Part shown: positions 1 to 9,069 of the stretch, in pieces
How the letters are laid out: every line of letters begins with the position of its first letter
How positions within the stretch are numbered: the stretch's first letter is position 1
Source: Acidobacteriaceae bacterium
Lineage (GTDB): Bacteria > Acidobacteriota > Terriglobia > Bryobacterales > Bryobacteraceae
Direction: 5' to 3'
DNA: 35,045 nucleotides
NCBI GenBank assembly: GCA_019243205.1
Contig: JAFAUR010000515.1
Location: forward strand, 1 to 35,045
Notes under the pieces: generated by a model
What the model was told of the DNA's origin: nothing
Seen by the model: only the letters and a program-made list of their open reading frames with translations
Database searches by the model: none
Made by a program: the position numbers and the translations under genes

Positions 1-120
1 ATCGCCCAGCATCCGTCCCGCCTGGTCCTCGAAGATGCCTATGGAACCTTCCGCAAAACGCGTGTACTGCGTCAAGGCGACAACTCGCTCAGCTTCTACG
101 AAGGGTCATCCGGCGACTAA
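1..120 (+). CDS. 3' end of an unidentified protein (partial, runs off left edge)
   Basis: Frame 1 is open from base 1 to TAA at 118-120: IAQHPSRLVLEDAYGTFRKTRVLRQGDNSLSFYEGSSGD*. Not in the ORF track because its start lies outside the window. Confidence 0.5.
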   Translation: MAQHPSRLVLEDAYGTFRKTRVLRQGDNSLSFYEGSSGD

Positions 121-1446
121 CAGATGAACGTCCATCACGTTTGTTCCAGTTGGCCCGGTTTTCACGAGATCCTCCAGGGCCTCGAAAAACGTATACGAAT
201 CGTTGCGGCTCAGGTACTCTGCAGCGCTTAGACCGGCTTCGCGCGCACGCTGGACCGTGCTTCCAGTCGCAATCGCCCCGGCAGCGTCCGTGGGACCGTC
301 TGTCCCATCCGTGCCCGCACTGAATACAAGCACATCCCGAACTCCGGCGAGTTCGATCGAAGCCGCTAAAGCAAACTCCTGATTTCGACCGCCCTTTCCA
401 CCACCGTGTACCGTGACTGTGGTTTCTCCACCCGACAGAATGCACGCCGGCGAACGAACGGGATTCCCCGATCTTCGGATCTCTGCGAGAATTGCCGCGT
501 GAACGCGCGCGACCTCCCTTGCTTCGCCGCCCATTGAACTGGAAAGCAATATGGTGCGGTATCCTCGGGTGCGCGCCTCTTTGCGTGCTGCATCGAGAGC
601 GAGCGCGTTGCTGCCTATGACGATGTTATGCACGTTCTCAAAAGTGAGGTCGCCTTCTTTGGGCGTCTCCGGCAGGAGGCCATTCGTGCCCCGTTCCAGC
701 CGACCCAGAACAGACCTCGGGATCTGATCACCGAGACGAAACCGATGAACAATTCCCAACGCGTGCTCGAAAGTCGTTGGATCCGGTGCGGTCATTCCCG
801 AACCGATCACATCCAGCCGATCGCCGATCACGTCCGACAGGATGAGCGTCAACACCGTCGCAGGATAAGCGAGCGCGGCCAGACCTCCGCCCTTGAGTAA
901 CGAAAGATGTTTTCTGACGGTGTTGAGCTCCGCGATATCTGCTCCGGCGCGAAGCAGCAGTTCCGTCGTTTGCTTCTTCTCTTCAAGGCTTACCCCTTCA
1001 CAAGGAGCCGCGAGCAGAGCAGATGCTCCACCCGAGATTGCCACCACCAGCAGATCTCGCGCATTCAGCTCTTTGAGACAATCACGAACTGCTTTTGCTG
1101 CCGACTCGCTTACCTCGTCGGGGATGGGATGCGCAGCCTCGAAAATACGCGCATGCGTCAGTTGCTCCGTTACGTGTCCGCCCTTTGTGACAACCAGGCA
1201 CTCGCCATTCAGCCGGTCACCTAAGCTTTCGTTCACCGCACCGGCCATCGACACACCGGCCTTGCCCGCCGCAATCAGAGAGATGCGGTCGAAATCGCGG
1301 AGCGGAAGGGTAACGTCGCGCGCCATCAGCTTGCCGGAGCGCAGGCGAAGGTGCTTTAGGACTGCATTCTTGGCGTTCGCGGCCGAGAGCGCCGCTCCGA
1401 AAATCGCGCGCGCATCCTTCCGCAGCTTAGTTTCTGTATTCTTCAC
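106..1446 (-). CDS. Glycerate 2-kinase (GckA/MOFRL type)
   Basis: ORF 106..1647 carries the family pattern (AAGKAGVSMAGA, VAISGGASALL, LSGGETTVTVHGGGKGGRNQEFALA, SAGTDGTDGPTDAAGA). GTG at 1446 (VKNTETKLRKDARAIF) avoids overlapping the upstream shikimate kinase gene. Confidence 0.9.
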   Translation of the reverse strand: MKNTETKLRKDARAIFGAALSAANAKNAVLKHLRLRSGKLMARDVTLPLRDFDRISLIAAGKAGVSMAGAVNESLGDRLNGECLVVTKGGHVTEQLTHARIFEAAHPIPDEVSESAAKAVRDCLKELNARDLLVVAISGGASALLAAPCEGVSLEEKKQTTELLLRAGADIAELNTVRKHLSLLKGGGLAALAYPATVLTLILSDVIGDRLDVIGSGMTAPDPTTFEHALGIVHRFRLGDQIPRSVLGRLERGTNGLLPETPKEGDLTFENVHNIVIGSNALALDAARKEARTRGYRTILLSSSMGGEAREVARVHAAILAEIRRSGNPVRSPACILSGGETTVTVHGGGKGGRNQEFALAASIELAGVRDVLVFSAGTDGTDGPTDAAGAIATGSTVQRAREAGLSAAEYLSRNDSYTFFEALEDLVKTGPTGTNVMDVHLLVAG

Positions 1447-1450
1447 GCAC

Positions 1451-1978
1451 TCAGAAGATCGGCAATCGCAGGATGCGCGCAACGATCTCGTCGACCTGAT
1501 CGCAGTCGACATCCACACGAAAGTCTGCTCTTGCGTAGAGCTGCCGCCGGCTTTCGAAAAGTTCAGCCATGCGGGCACGATCGGCCGCCAGTGGCCGTGT
1601 CTTGTCGTCGCCCAATCGGCGGTGAATGGTGTCAAGCGGACAGTCAAGCCACACGGTGATACCGTTGTTCGAAATCAGCTCCCAGTTCTGCGATTGCGTA
1701 AACGCGCCGCCTCCCAGCGCCACCACTAATGGAACTCCTGTTTCTATCTGACGAACCCTCCGCTCAATCGCCTGGTTCTCGAGTTGGCGAAAAGCCATCT
1801 CTCCGCGCGCCGAAAAAATAGCTGAGATGCTTTGCCCCGCTTCCGCCTCGATCTCTCTATCCGTATCGGCGAAACCCCATCCGAGTGCTTCCGCTACTAC
1901 TTCGCCAACCGTCGTCTTACCGCTGGCCATGAAACCGACCAGAAAAAGCCCCGGCGTACGCTTTAGCTTCAGGGTCAT
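1451..1978 (-). CDS. aroK: Shikimate kinase
   Basis: Walker A GFMASGKTTVG, FADTDREIE, ALGGGAF, and RPLA motif typical of AroK/AroL. Confidence 0.9.
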   Translation of the reverse strand: MTLKLKRTPGLFLVGFMASGKTTVGEVVAEALGWGFADTDREIEAEAGQSISAIFSARGEMAFRQLENQAIERRVRQIETGVPLVVALGGGAFTQSQNWELISNNGITVWLDCPLDTIHRRLGDDKTRPLAADRARMAELFESRRQLYARADFRVDVDCDQVDEIVARILRLPIF

Positions 1979-2064
1979 CCCTCTTTATCCTAATGGCCTG
2001 GAGCGAAATCCGCAGACACCAGATTTCTTGCTTCCGGTGTCATTATCCTGGAATCGATAAGCAT

Positions 2065-2694
2065 ATGAGCACGGAGTTGATTCCACTATTCCCGTTGCAC
2101 GTCGTGCTCCTGCCTGGTTCTCCGCTTCCATTGCATATATTCGAAGAACGTTACAAGGAGATGATGGCTGACGTGATGGCCGGATCTCGTGAATTCGGCG
2201 TTGTGCTCGCGAGGGACAACGGCATCGTCAACATAGGCTGCACGGCCCTCGTAGAGCGCGTTATCGAACGCTATGAAGACGGACGGCTCGACATCCTGAC
2301 CTCAGGTAAAAGGCGCTTTCAGATCGTTTCGCTTGACGAAGACAAGTCCTACCTGCGGGCTGCAGTTGAGTTCTTTGACGACGAAGATCTGAACGATGCA
2401 CCGCTCGAATTGCGGCAGCAGGCGATGAAATATTATCAGCTCTTATCGGCACTGGAAAAGCCTGGAATTGTGCTCGAGCCGAAAATTGAAAGCCCGCGCT
2501 TAAGTTTTCAGATCGCGCAGTACATCATCGATTTGGACAATCGCCAGACGTTGATTTCTCTTCGCTCTGAAAACGAAAGACTCGGGTTTTTGATTAAGAC
2601 GATTCCAGCCTACGTATACAAGCAGGAACGAATTGCTGTCGCGAAACGGGTTGCGCCGCAGAACGGCCACGCGAAGCACGTTGTAAACTCCTGA
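2065..2694 (+). CDS. LON substrate-binding domain protein (Lon N-terminal-like, no protease domain)
   Basis: MSTELIPLFPLHVVLLPGSPLPLHIFEERYKEMM is the stand-alone LON-domain signature. ATG at 2065 is in frame with ORF 1993..2694. Confidence 0.85.
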   Translation: MSTELIPLFPLHVVLLPGSPLPLHIFEERYKEMMADVMAGSREFGVVLARDNGIVNIGCTALVERVIERYEDGRLDILTSGKRRFQIVSLDEDKSYLRAAVEFFDDEDLNDAPLELRQQAMKYYQLLSALEKPGIVLEPKIESPRLSFQIAQYIIDLDNRQTLISLRSENERLGFLIKTIPAYVYKQERIAVAKRVAPQNGHAKHVVNS

Positions 2695-2695
2695 T

Positions 2696-3382
2696 TTGGA
2701 GGCGCATTACCTCATCTTCGACGCAGACGATACGCTTTGGGAGAACAATATCTATTTCGAAGCAGCATTCGACCAGTTCTGCGAATATCTCGCCCATTCG
2801 TGTATGGGTGCGGCTGAAGTGCGGCGAATTCTTGATGAGATCGAGATCGTTAACTCTCAACTGCACGGTTACGGTTCGCGCAGTTTCGGGCGGAACCTTA
2901 CAGCGTGCTTTGAACGATTGACGGAGAGAGACATCTCGGAGGCGGACTTGGCAACGGTCACGGATTTCGCCCATGCCATTCTGGACCGGCCTATCGAACT
3001 GCTGTCCGGAGTAGAGGAAACGCTTGCAGCTTTATCGGGTCGCCACACGCTAACTCTCTTCACAAAGGGCGATCCGGACGAACAGCGATCGAAGATTGAA
3101 CGGTCGGGCCTCGCGGATTTCTTCGAGCACACCGTGATTGTCAGAGAGAAGAATGCGAGCGCATATCTACAGCTCGCCACCGAACGCGAGTTCGATCTTG
3201 ACCGAACTTGGATGATCGGCAACTCGCCCAAATCCGACATCAACCCAGCTCTCTCAGTGGGATTGAGCGCGGTCTATGTTCCTCACCCCAGGACCTGGAA
3301 ACTCGAGCATGAAGAAGTCCCGGAATCGCATCCCAGACTGCTGTGCATCGACCGGATTTCCGAGCTCACCCGGTATTTTTGA
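2696..3382 (+). CDS. HAD superfamily hydrolase
   Basis: Motif I DADDTLWENN, motif II LFTKGD, and motif III/IV region GNSPKSDINPALSVG. TTG start directly after the LON gene stop. Confidence 0.85.
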   Translation: MEAHYLIFDADDTLWENNIYFEAAFDQFCEYLAHSCMGAAEVRRILDEIEIVNSQLHGYGSRSFGRNLTACFERLTERDISEADLATVTDFAHAILDRPIELLSGVEETLAALSGRHTLTLFTKGDPDEQRSKIERSGLADFFEHTVIVREKNASAYLQLATEREFDLDRTWMIGNSPKSDINPALSVGLSAVYVPHPRTWKLEHEEVPESHPRLLCIDRISELTRYF

Positions 3383-3383
3383 G

Positions 3384-4844
3384 TTAGCGCAGCGAAGCAG
3401 CTGAAGCCGAAGCGAACGATAGCACAGCCGAAGGGAAAATCCCGAGAAACAGGACTCCTAACGCACTCGCCCAGATGGCAATGCTCAGGCTCGGGGCCGG
3501 AGGAGGCAGTTCCGCCATGAAGCCGTCCGGCTCTCGCATGTAGATCGCAACGATAATTTTCAGGTAGTAGTAGGCGGCAATTGCGCTGTTGATGAGTCCC
3601 AACACCGTAAGCCACACCAGATGTGAATTCAGCGCAGCCTGGAACACATAAAACTTTCCGAAGAATCCACCGGTCAGCGGGACGCCGATCAATGAGAAGA
3701 CAAAGATCGAGAGCAGCGCGGCCGTTACCGGCTCACGCCGTCCCAGCCCCGCGAGGTCTTCGATCCTGACATGCCGTTCATTCTTCGCCGCCACATGGCT
3801 GATCACTGCAAAGGCGCCGATATTCATCAGCGCGTACGAAGCCAGGTAAAACATCGCAGCGGTAATGCCGACTTGGGAACCGGCCGTCAGCGCCACCAAC
3901 ACATACCCCGCATGCGCAATGGAACTGTAGCCTAGCAGGCGCTTCACATTGGTCTGAAGCAAGGCCGCCAGATTGCCGATCAACATTGTCAGCAGCGCGC
4001 AACCCCACACCAGCGGAATCCATCGCTGGTCCATACCGCGGAAACAAGTCATGAAAACGCGGAAGAAGATCGCAAACGCAGCAGCTTTCGGTCCTGCCGA
4101 CATGAATGCGCTGACGGGAGCCGAGGCGCCTTGGTAAACGTCGGGAGCCCACATCTGAAATGGCGCGATCGACACCTTAAAGCCGAAGCCCACAAACAGG
4201 AGCGCCATCGCCAGTCCGATCAGGACCCCAGGCTGCTGCCCCGATTCCAGCACTCGCCGTATTTCATCGAGATTGGTCGATCCGACCAGGCCGTAAATCC
4301 ATGCAATCCCGTAAAGAAGGAAGGCGGTGGCGAATGACCCGAGCAGAAAATATTTCAACGCGGCCTCGTTATTACGCTGGTCGTCGCGCAGGAAACCCGC
4401 GAGGATGTACGTCGCGATCGACGAAATCTCCAGCCCGATAAACACCATGATCAGGTCGGCACACGTCGCAAGAATGCATTGCCCGACGAGAGAGAACAGG
4501 ATAAGTGAATAGTATTCGCCCGATTTCACGCCCTCGCGATCCATGTAGCTCAGCGAGGCCAGAACGCAGAGAAATCCCACAATCAGGACGAGCCCGCGGA
4601 AGAACGTCCCGTAGCCGTCGGCGATGATCATGTTTTGAAAGGCGTAGCCTGGTTCGGCATAGGCCCAGAGATTCGCAAGAAAAGCCAGCGCCATCGCGAC
4701 CAGCGAAACTACCCCGAGCCACGTTCGTTTCTCGTCCTTCGCGGTTGCTTCCGCCATCATGATCACGATCCCGAACAGAGTCAGGATGATTTCAGGCAGG
4801 AACCGCAAATATTCGACGGCGTGCGGTTGAAAGTTACCGAGCAT
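3384..4844 (-). CDS. nuoN: NADH-quinone oxidoreductase subunit N
   Basis: Multi-pass antiporter-like protein; position at the end of the nuo cluster; LLGYSSIAHAGY motif. Confidence 0.95.
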   Translation of the reverse strand: MLGNFQPHAVEYLRFLPEIILTLFGIVIMMAEATAKDEKRTWLGVVSLVAMALAFLANLWAYAEPGYAFQNMIIADGYGTFFRGLVLIVGFLCVLASLSYMDREGVKSGEYYSLILFSLVGQCILATCADLIMVFIGLEISSIATYILAGFLRDDQRNNEAALKYFLLGSFATAFLLYGIAWIYGLVGSTNLDEIRRVLESGQQPGVLIGLAMALLFVGFGFKVSIAPFQMWAPDVYQGASAPVSAFMSAGPKAAAFAIFFRVFMTCFRGMDQRWIPLVWGCALLTMLIGNLAALLQTNVKRLLGYSSIAHAGYVLVALTAGSQVGITAAMFYLASYALMNIGAFAVISHVAAKNERHVRIEDLAGLGRREPVTAALLSIFVFSLIGVPLTGGFFGKFYVFQAALNSHLVWLTVLGLINSAIAAYYYLKIIVAIYMREPDGFMAELPPPAPSLSIAIWASALGVLFLGIFPSAVLSFASASAASLR

Positions 4845-6378
4845 GTTCCACCTCCGCTATTTGCGCGCCGGCAGGTGAGGAAAGTTTCACACGGTACTCG
4901 TTACTCATGCTGGTCTGGTCAAGAAGCCGCGAGGTCGCAGACGTTATGGGCGGCATGAATGACTGTGTGTAGCTGCCGAGCCATACCATCAGCACGATCA
5001 ACGGGAGCAACGGAACCCACTCGCGCCGCCGCAAGTCCGTGAAGTTCCGCGTTCCGTCGTTGATCTTTCCAAGAAATGTCCGTTGATACATCCAAAGCAT
5101 GTAAGCCGCGGACAAGATAACGCCGATCGCGGCCCACGATGCCCACGTGAACTTTGTGAGCGCAGCACCCTGCAGGACCAAGTACTCGCCGATGAAATTG
5201 CACAGCACCGGCAAACCGATGCTCGCCAGCATCGCAATCATGAAAAACGTCGCAAACACTGGAGCAGGAGTCGAAACTCCTCCAAAATCGGCAATCTCCA
5301 TAGATCCGCGCCGCTCCTCGAGGTATCCGGCGAGGATGAAGAGTGCGCCGGTCGAAACGCCGTGGGCGATCATCTGGTACACAGCGCCATCTGCCCCTTG
5401 TTGGCTGAAGGTGAAGATCCCAAGGACGATGAATCCAAGATGACTGACCGAAGAATACGCAATCAGCCGCTTGATGTTCGGCTGGATGAGCGCCAGCAGC
5501 GCTCCGTAGATGATTCCGAGGATCGCCAGTGCAACGATCCAGCCTGCGCAACGATGGGCGGCGTTCGGCGCCAGCGTGATGGCGTAGCGGATCAGCCCAT
5601 ACGCGCCCATTTTCGACATGATCGCCGCAAGCAGGAAGGTGGCGGGCGCGGGCGCCTGTGTATACGTTTCAGGCAGCCACGTATGCAGCGGAACGATCGG
5701 AACTTTAACAGCGAATGCCATGAAGAATCCAAGAAACAGGCCTAGCTGCTGAGCGGAAGTGAGTGCGACACGCCCGGAACCGATCGAGGTCATGATCTCG
5801 GAATAATCGAAAGTGCCCGTTACGCTGTGCAGATAGATCACAGAGCCGAGCATGAAAACCGACCCGAAAAACGTGTAAACAAAAAACTTGACCGCCGCGG
5901 GAGCTCTCCGCGGACCGCCCCAGCCGCCCACCATCAGGTACATGGGCACCAGCGCCACTTCCCAGAAAACGTAGAACACGAACAGATCCGCCGCCGTGAA
6001 TACGCCGATGAGGCCGAACTCGAACAGCAGCAGCAAAGCGTAGAACTGCTTATTGCGTTGGGCGATCATGCCTTGCGAAATCCACACCGCAATAGGAAGC
6101 AGCAGAGTCGTCAGGACCACTAGCCAAAGATTGATGCCGTCAACGCCCAGGTGGAATCGGATGTGCAAACCCGGACTGGTGATCCAGGCCGAATTGATTT
6201 CAGACGTGAACTGGGCAGGCGTACCGAACGCGGGTCTGATCAAACCGAGTGAACACAAGAAGGTTACGACCGTGGTCAGCATTGCGAGGAAGAAAGGACC
6301 TTTTTCCGTTCGCGGGGTAATCAGCAGGGCGAAGAATCCAAGAATCGGGAGCGCGAGAGTTACTGCCAGAAGGTTCAT
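4834..6378 (-). CDS. nuoM: NADH-quinone oxidoreductase subunit M
   Basis: FHLGVDGINLWLVVLT, KVPIVPLHTWLPETYTQAPAPATFLLAAIMSKMGAYG, RLIAYSSVSHLGF. Confidence 0.96.
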   Translation of the reverse strand: MNLLAVTLALPILGFFALLITPRTEKGPFFLAMLTTVVTFLCSLGLIRPAFGTPAQFTSEINSAWITSPGLHIRFHLGVDGINLWLVVLTTLLLPIAVWISQGMIAQRNKQFYALLLLFEFGLIGVFTAADLFVFYVFWEVALVPMYLMVGGWGGPRRAPAAVKFFVYTFFGSVFMLGSVIYLHSVTGTFDYSEIMTSIGSGRVALTSAQQLGLFLGFFMAFAVKVPIVPLHTWLPETYTQAPAPATFLLAAIMSKMGAYGLIRYAITLAPNAAHRCAGWIVALAILGIIYGALLALIQPNIKRLIAYSSVSHLGFIVLGIFTFSQQGADGAVYQMIAHGVSTGALFILAGYLEERRGSMEIADFGGVSTPAPVFATFFMIAMLASIGLPVLCNFIGEYLVLQGAALTKFTWASWAAIGVILSAAYMLWMYQRTFLGKINDGTRNFTDLRRREWVPLLPLIVLMVWLGSYTQSFMPPITSATSRLLDQTSMSNEYRVKLSSPAGAQIAEVEHAR

Positions 6379-8228
6379 CGGGCACTACCTCCACCCGCGA
6401 GCCCGAGCACAAAAATCACCAGAAGCGATCCCGCCAGAATCCAGGTAGCGTAGTTCCGAATACTTCCGGACTGGAATTGCCGGAACAGCGAGCCCCACCC
6501 TCGCACCACTCGACCGAGGCCGTTCACCACCGAAGTGTCAATCAAAGCCTCATCCACTCCACGCCAAAGAACGAGACGGGACATCACTTTCAACGGCCTC
6601 ACAATCACCGCGTTGTACAACTCGTCGATGTAATATTTGTTCGCAACCAGTGGATATAACGGCCCGGCAGCGAGACGCAGCGATTGAGCCATCGCGGGCC
6701 TTGCGACGTATACGAAATATGCGGCGAGGATACCCAAAATTCCCAATGAAGATGAAATGATCATCGGCGTGATGTTCTCGCTTTCCACGAGCGTATAGTT
6801 CGGCGACAGCCATCCCGGTATGTTGATAAATCCGCCGAGCAGAGATAAAACAGCAAGAATCATCAGAGGCAGAGTCATTACCAGCGGCGATTCGTGTGGA
6901 TGTTGATGTCCGCGGTAGTCACCAAAGAAAGCGAGGAAATACGCACGAAATACATAGAAGGCCGTCAGTCCCGCAGTAAGCGCTCCCACCCAGAACATCC
7001 ACGGAGCGTGCACATAAGCTGCCGACAAGATTGCGTCTTTGCTGAAGAAGCCCGAGGTAAATGGAAAGCCTGAGATAGCGAGACTCGCTGCCCCTAAAGT
7101 GAGAAACGTCACCGGCATGGCCTTTCTCAGCCCGCCCATGTGCCGCAAATCCTGTTCGCCGCCTAGCCCGTGAATGACGCTGCCTGCGCCCAGAAACAAA
7201 AGTGCTTTGAAAAACGCATGCGACATCAGGTGGAAAATACCTGCTGAGTAGGCTCCTATCCCGACTCCCAGGAACATGTATCCAAGCTGAGAAACGGTTG
7301 AATAAGCGAACACGCGTTTGATATCGTTCTGTGTCACGCCAATGGTGGCGCCCAGCACGGCAGTCAGAAGACCGATGATCGCGACGACACCCATTGCGAT
7401 CGGAGCGTGATTGTAGAGAAACGAAACCCGCGCAATCATGTAGACTCCGGCCGTAACCATGGTCGCCGCGTGGATGAGCGCGGAAACCGGTGTTGGACCC
7501 GCCATGGCGTCAGGAAGCCAGACGTACAACGGGATCTGCGCTGATTTGCCGGTTGCGCCGACAAAAAATAACAGTGTGATGGCAGTGATGACGCCGCCCG
7601 TCGCCTCTACCGGTAAAGTCGTGACACTAGCGGCAAGTTTCCCGAAATCGAGCGATTTGAATGTAAGAACGGTGAGCAAGATTCCGAGCAGAAAACCGAA
7701 GTCGCCGATCCGGTTAACGATGAAGGCTTTGTTCCCGGCATACGTCGGATAGTCCTCCGTGAAATAGAACCCGACCAGGAGATAACTCGCTAGACCGACA
7801 CCTTCCCAGCCGACAAACATCAGCAGCAGGTTCGATGCCAGCACCAGGATGAGCATGAAGAACATGAACAGGTTCAGATAGCTGAAGAAGCGGTAGTACC
7901 CGCCCTCGTGCGCCATGTAGCCGATCGCGTAAATATGGATCAGCAAGCCGACGCCTGTGACTACCAGCAACATGACCGCGGTCAGCCGGTCTACGAAGAG
8001 ATCGAACCCGATTTGCAGGAACCCGCTCTGGATCCAGGTGAAGTAGTGTTCCGTGTGAACGGTGGTTAACGGGTACTCCTTCAGAAGTAACCCGACGACG
8101 ATGAAGAAAGAAATAGCAACTGAGCCAATCGCGGCAAGATTGATCGCCGCTTTTGACATGCGCCTGCCGAACAGCCCGTTCAGCAGGAAACCAAGCAACG
8201 GAAAAAACGGAATAAGCCAGAGAGTCAT
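6375..8228 (-). CDS. nuoL: NADH-quinone oxidoreductase subunit L
   Basis: GKSAQIPLYVWLPDAMAGPTPVSALIHAATMVTAGVYM, VFAYSTVSQLGYMFLG; typical C-terminal extension. Confidence 0.97.
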   Translation of the reverse strand: MTLWLIPFFPLLGFLLNGLFGRRMSKAAINLAAIGSVAISFFIVVGLLLKEYPLTTVHTEHYFTWIQSGFLQIGFDLFVDRLTAVMLLVVTGVGLLIHIYAIGYMAHEGGYYRFFSYLNLFMFFMLILVLASNLLLMFVGWEGVGLASYLLVGFYFTEDYPTYAGNKAFIVNRIGDFGFLLGILLTVLTFKSLDFGKLAASVTTLPVEATGGVITAITLLFFVGATGKSAQIPLYVWLPDAMAGPTPVSALIHAATMVTAGVYMIARVSFLYNHAPIAMGVVAIIGLLTAVLGATIGVTQNDIKRVFAYSTVSQLGYMFLGVGIGAYSAGIFHLMSHAFFKALLFLGAGSVIHGLGGEQDLRHMGGLRKAMPVTFLTLGAASLAISGFPFTSGFFSKDAILSAAYVHAPWMFWVGALTAGLTAFYVFRAYFLAFFGDYRGHQHPHESPLVMTLPLMILAVLSLLGGFINIPGWLSPNYTLVESENITPMIISSSLGILGILAAYFVYVARPAMAQSLRLAAGPLYPLVANKYYIDELYNAVIVRPLKVMSRLVLWRGVDEALIDTSVVNGLGRVVRGWGSLFRQFQSGSIRNYATWILAGSLLVIFVLGLAGGGSAR

Positions 8229-8244
8229 TGAATATGTTTGAGAC

Positions 8245-8562
8245 CTACAGCTTCATGGAATCCACTTCGTCAATCTGAAGCGTGCGGCGGTTCTTGAAGA
8301 TGGTCAATATGATGGCGAGGCCGACCGCTGCTTCCGCTGCCGCCACCACCATCACGAAGAACGAGTAAATATGTCCGTCGATCCGCCGCAGTTGATAAGA
8401 GAAGGTGATAAAGCTCAGATTCACCGCGTTCAACATCAACTCGATCGACATGAACACCGTAATGACTGATTTGCGGTAGACAAATCCCGCAACGCCGAGT
8501 GCAAACAGGATGGCAGAGAGGATCAGGTACCAGGAGAGCGGAACCGGTGGCAAGTGCGGCAC
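8245..8562 (-). CDS. nuoK: NADH-quinone oxidoreductase subunit K
   Basis: About 105 aa, MSIELMLNAVNLSFITFS and VVAAAEAAVGLAIILTIFKNRRT. Confidence 0.96.
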   Translation of the reverse strand: MPHLPPVPLSWYLILSAILFALGVAGFVYRKSVITVFMSIELMLNAVNLSFITFSYQLRRIDGHIYSFFVMVVAAAEAAVGLAIILTIFKNRRTLQIDEVDSMKL

Positions 8563-8564
8563 GT

Positions 8565-9065
8565 CTATTCGATTTCCTTTCGCGCAAGAACCACTGCTCC
8601 CAATATGGCTATCAGGATCAGCACTGAAATGACTTCAAAGGGTAGGAGATATTCGGTAAATAGCATCTGCCCGATCGCCTCGGCCTTTCCACCGATCCAG
8701 CTGCCGAACTCAACCGAGCGGAGAACGGGACGGATGCCCCAAATCAGAAACGCAAACAGCGCCACCATCGCCAGCAGCAGCGGCAGCCCCGCCACTTGCG
8801 CAAACCAGGACTTGTTGCTGGATTTTTCGCTGCCCGCATTCAGCAGCATGATGACGAAGATGAAGAGCACCATCACCGCCCCGCCGTACACCACAATTTG
8901 GGCCATCGCGATGAACTCCGCGCCGAGCAGAAGATAAAGCACGGCCAACGAGCACATAACCCCGATCAGCGAAAGCGCGCTCGAAATTGGGTGCTTCTGC
9001 AAAACAAGATTGAACGCGCACACAATCGAGACAACTGCGCAGATGATAAATAGGACAGTATCCAT
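8565..9065 (-). CDS. nuoJ: NADH-quinone oxidoreductase subunit J
   Basis: LLGAEFIAMAQIVVYGGAVMVLFIFVIMLLN motif. Confidence 0.96.
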   Translation of the reverse strand: MDTVLFIICAVVSIVCAFNLVLQKHPISSALSLIGVMCSLAVLYLLLGAEFIAMAQIVVYGGAVMVLFIFVIMLLNAGSEKSSNKSWFAQVAGLPLLLAMVALFAFLIWGIRPVLRSVEFGSWIGGKAEAIGQMLFTEYLLPFEVISVLILIAILGAVVLARKEIE

Positions 9066-9069
9066 GGGT

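Noticed and set aside
893-1729. 278-aa plus-strand ORF
   Set aside because: Antisense to glycerate kinase and shikimate kinase, Ser/Arg-rich composition, no motifs; a high-GC shadow ORF.
5083-5745. 220-aa plus-strand ORF
   Set aside because: Antisense to nuoM; charged low-information translation typical of the reverse of a membrane protein gene.
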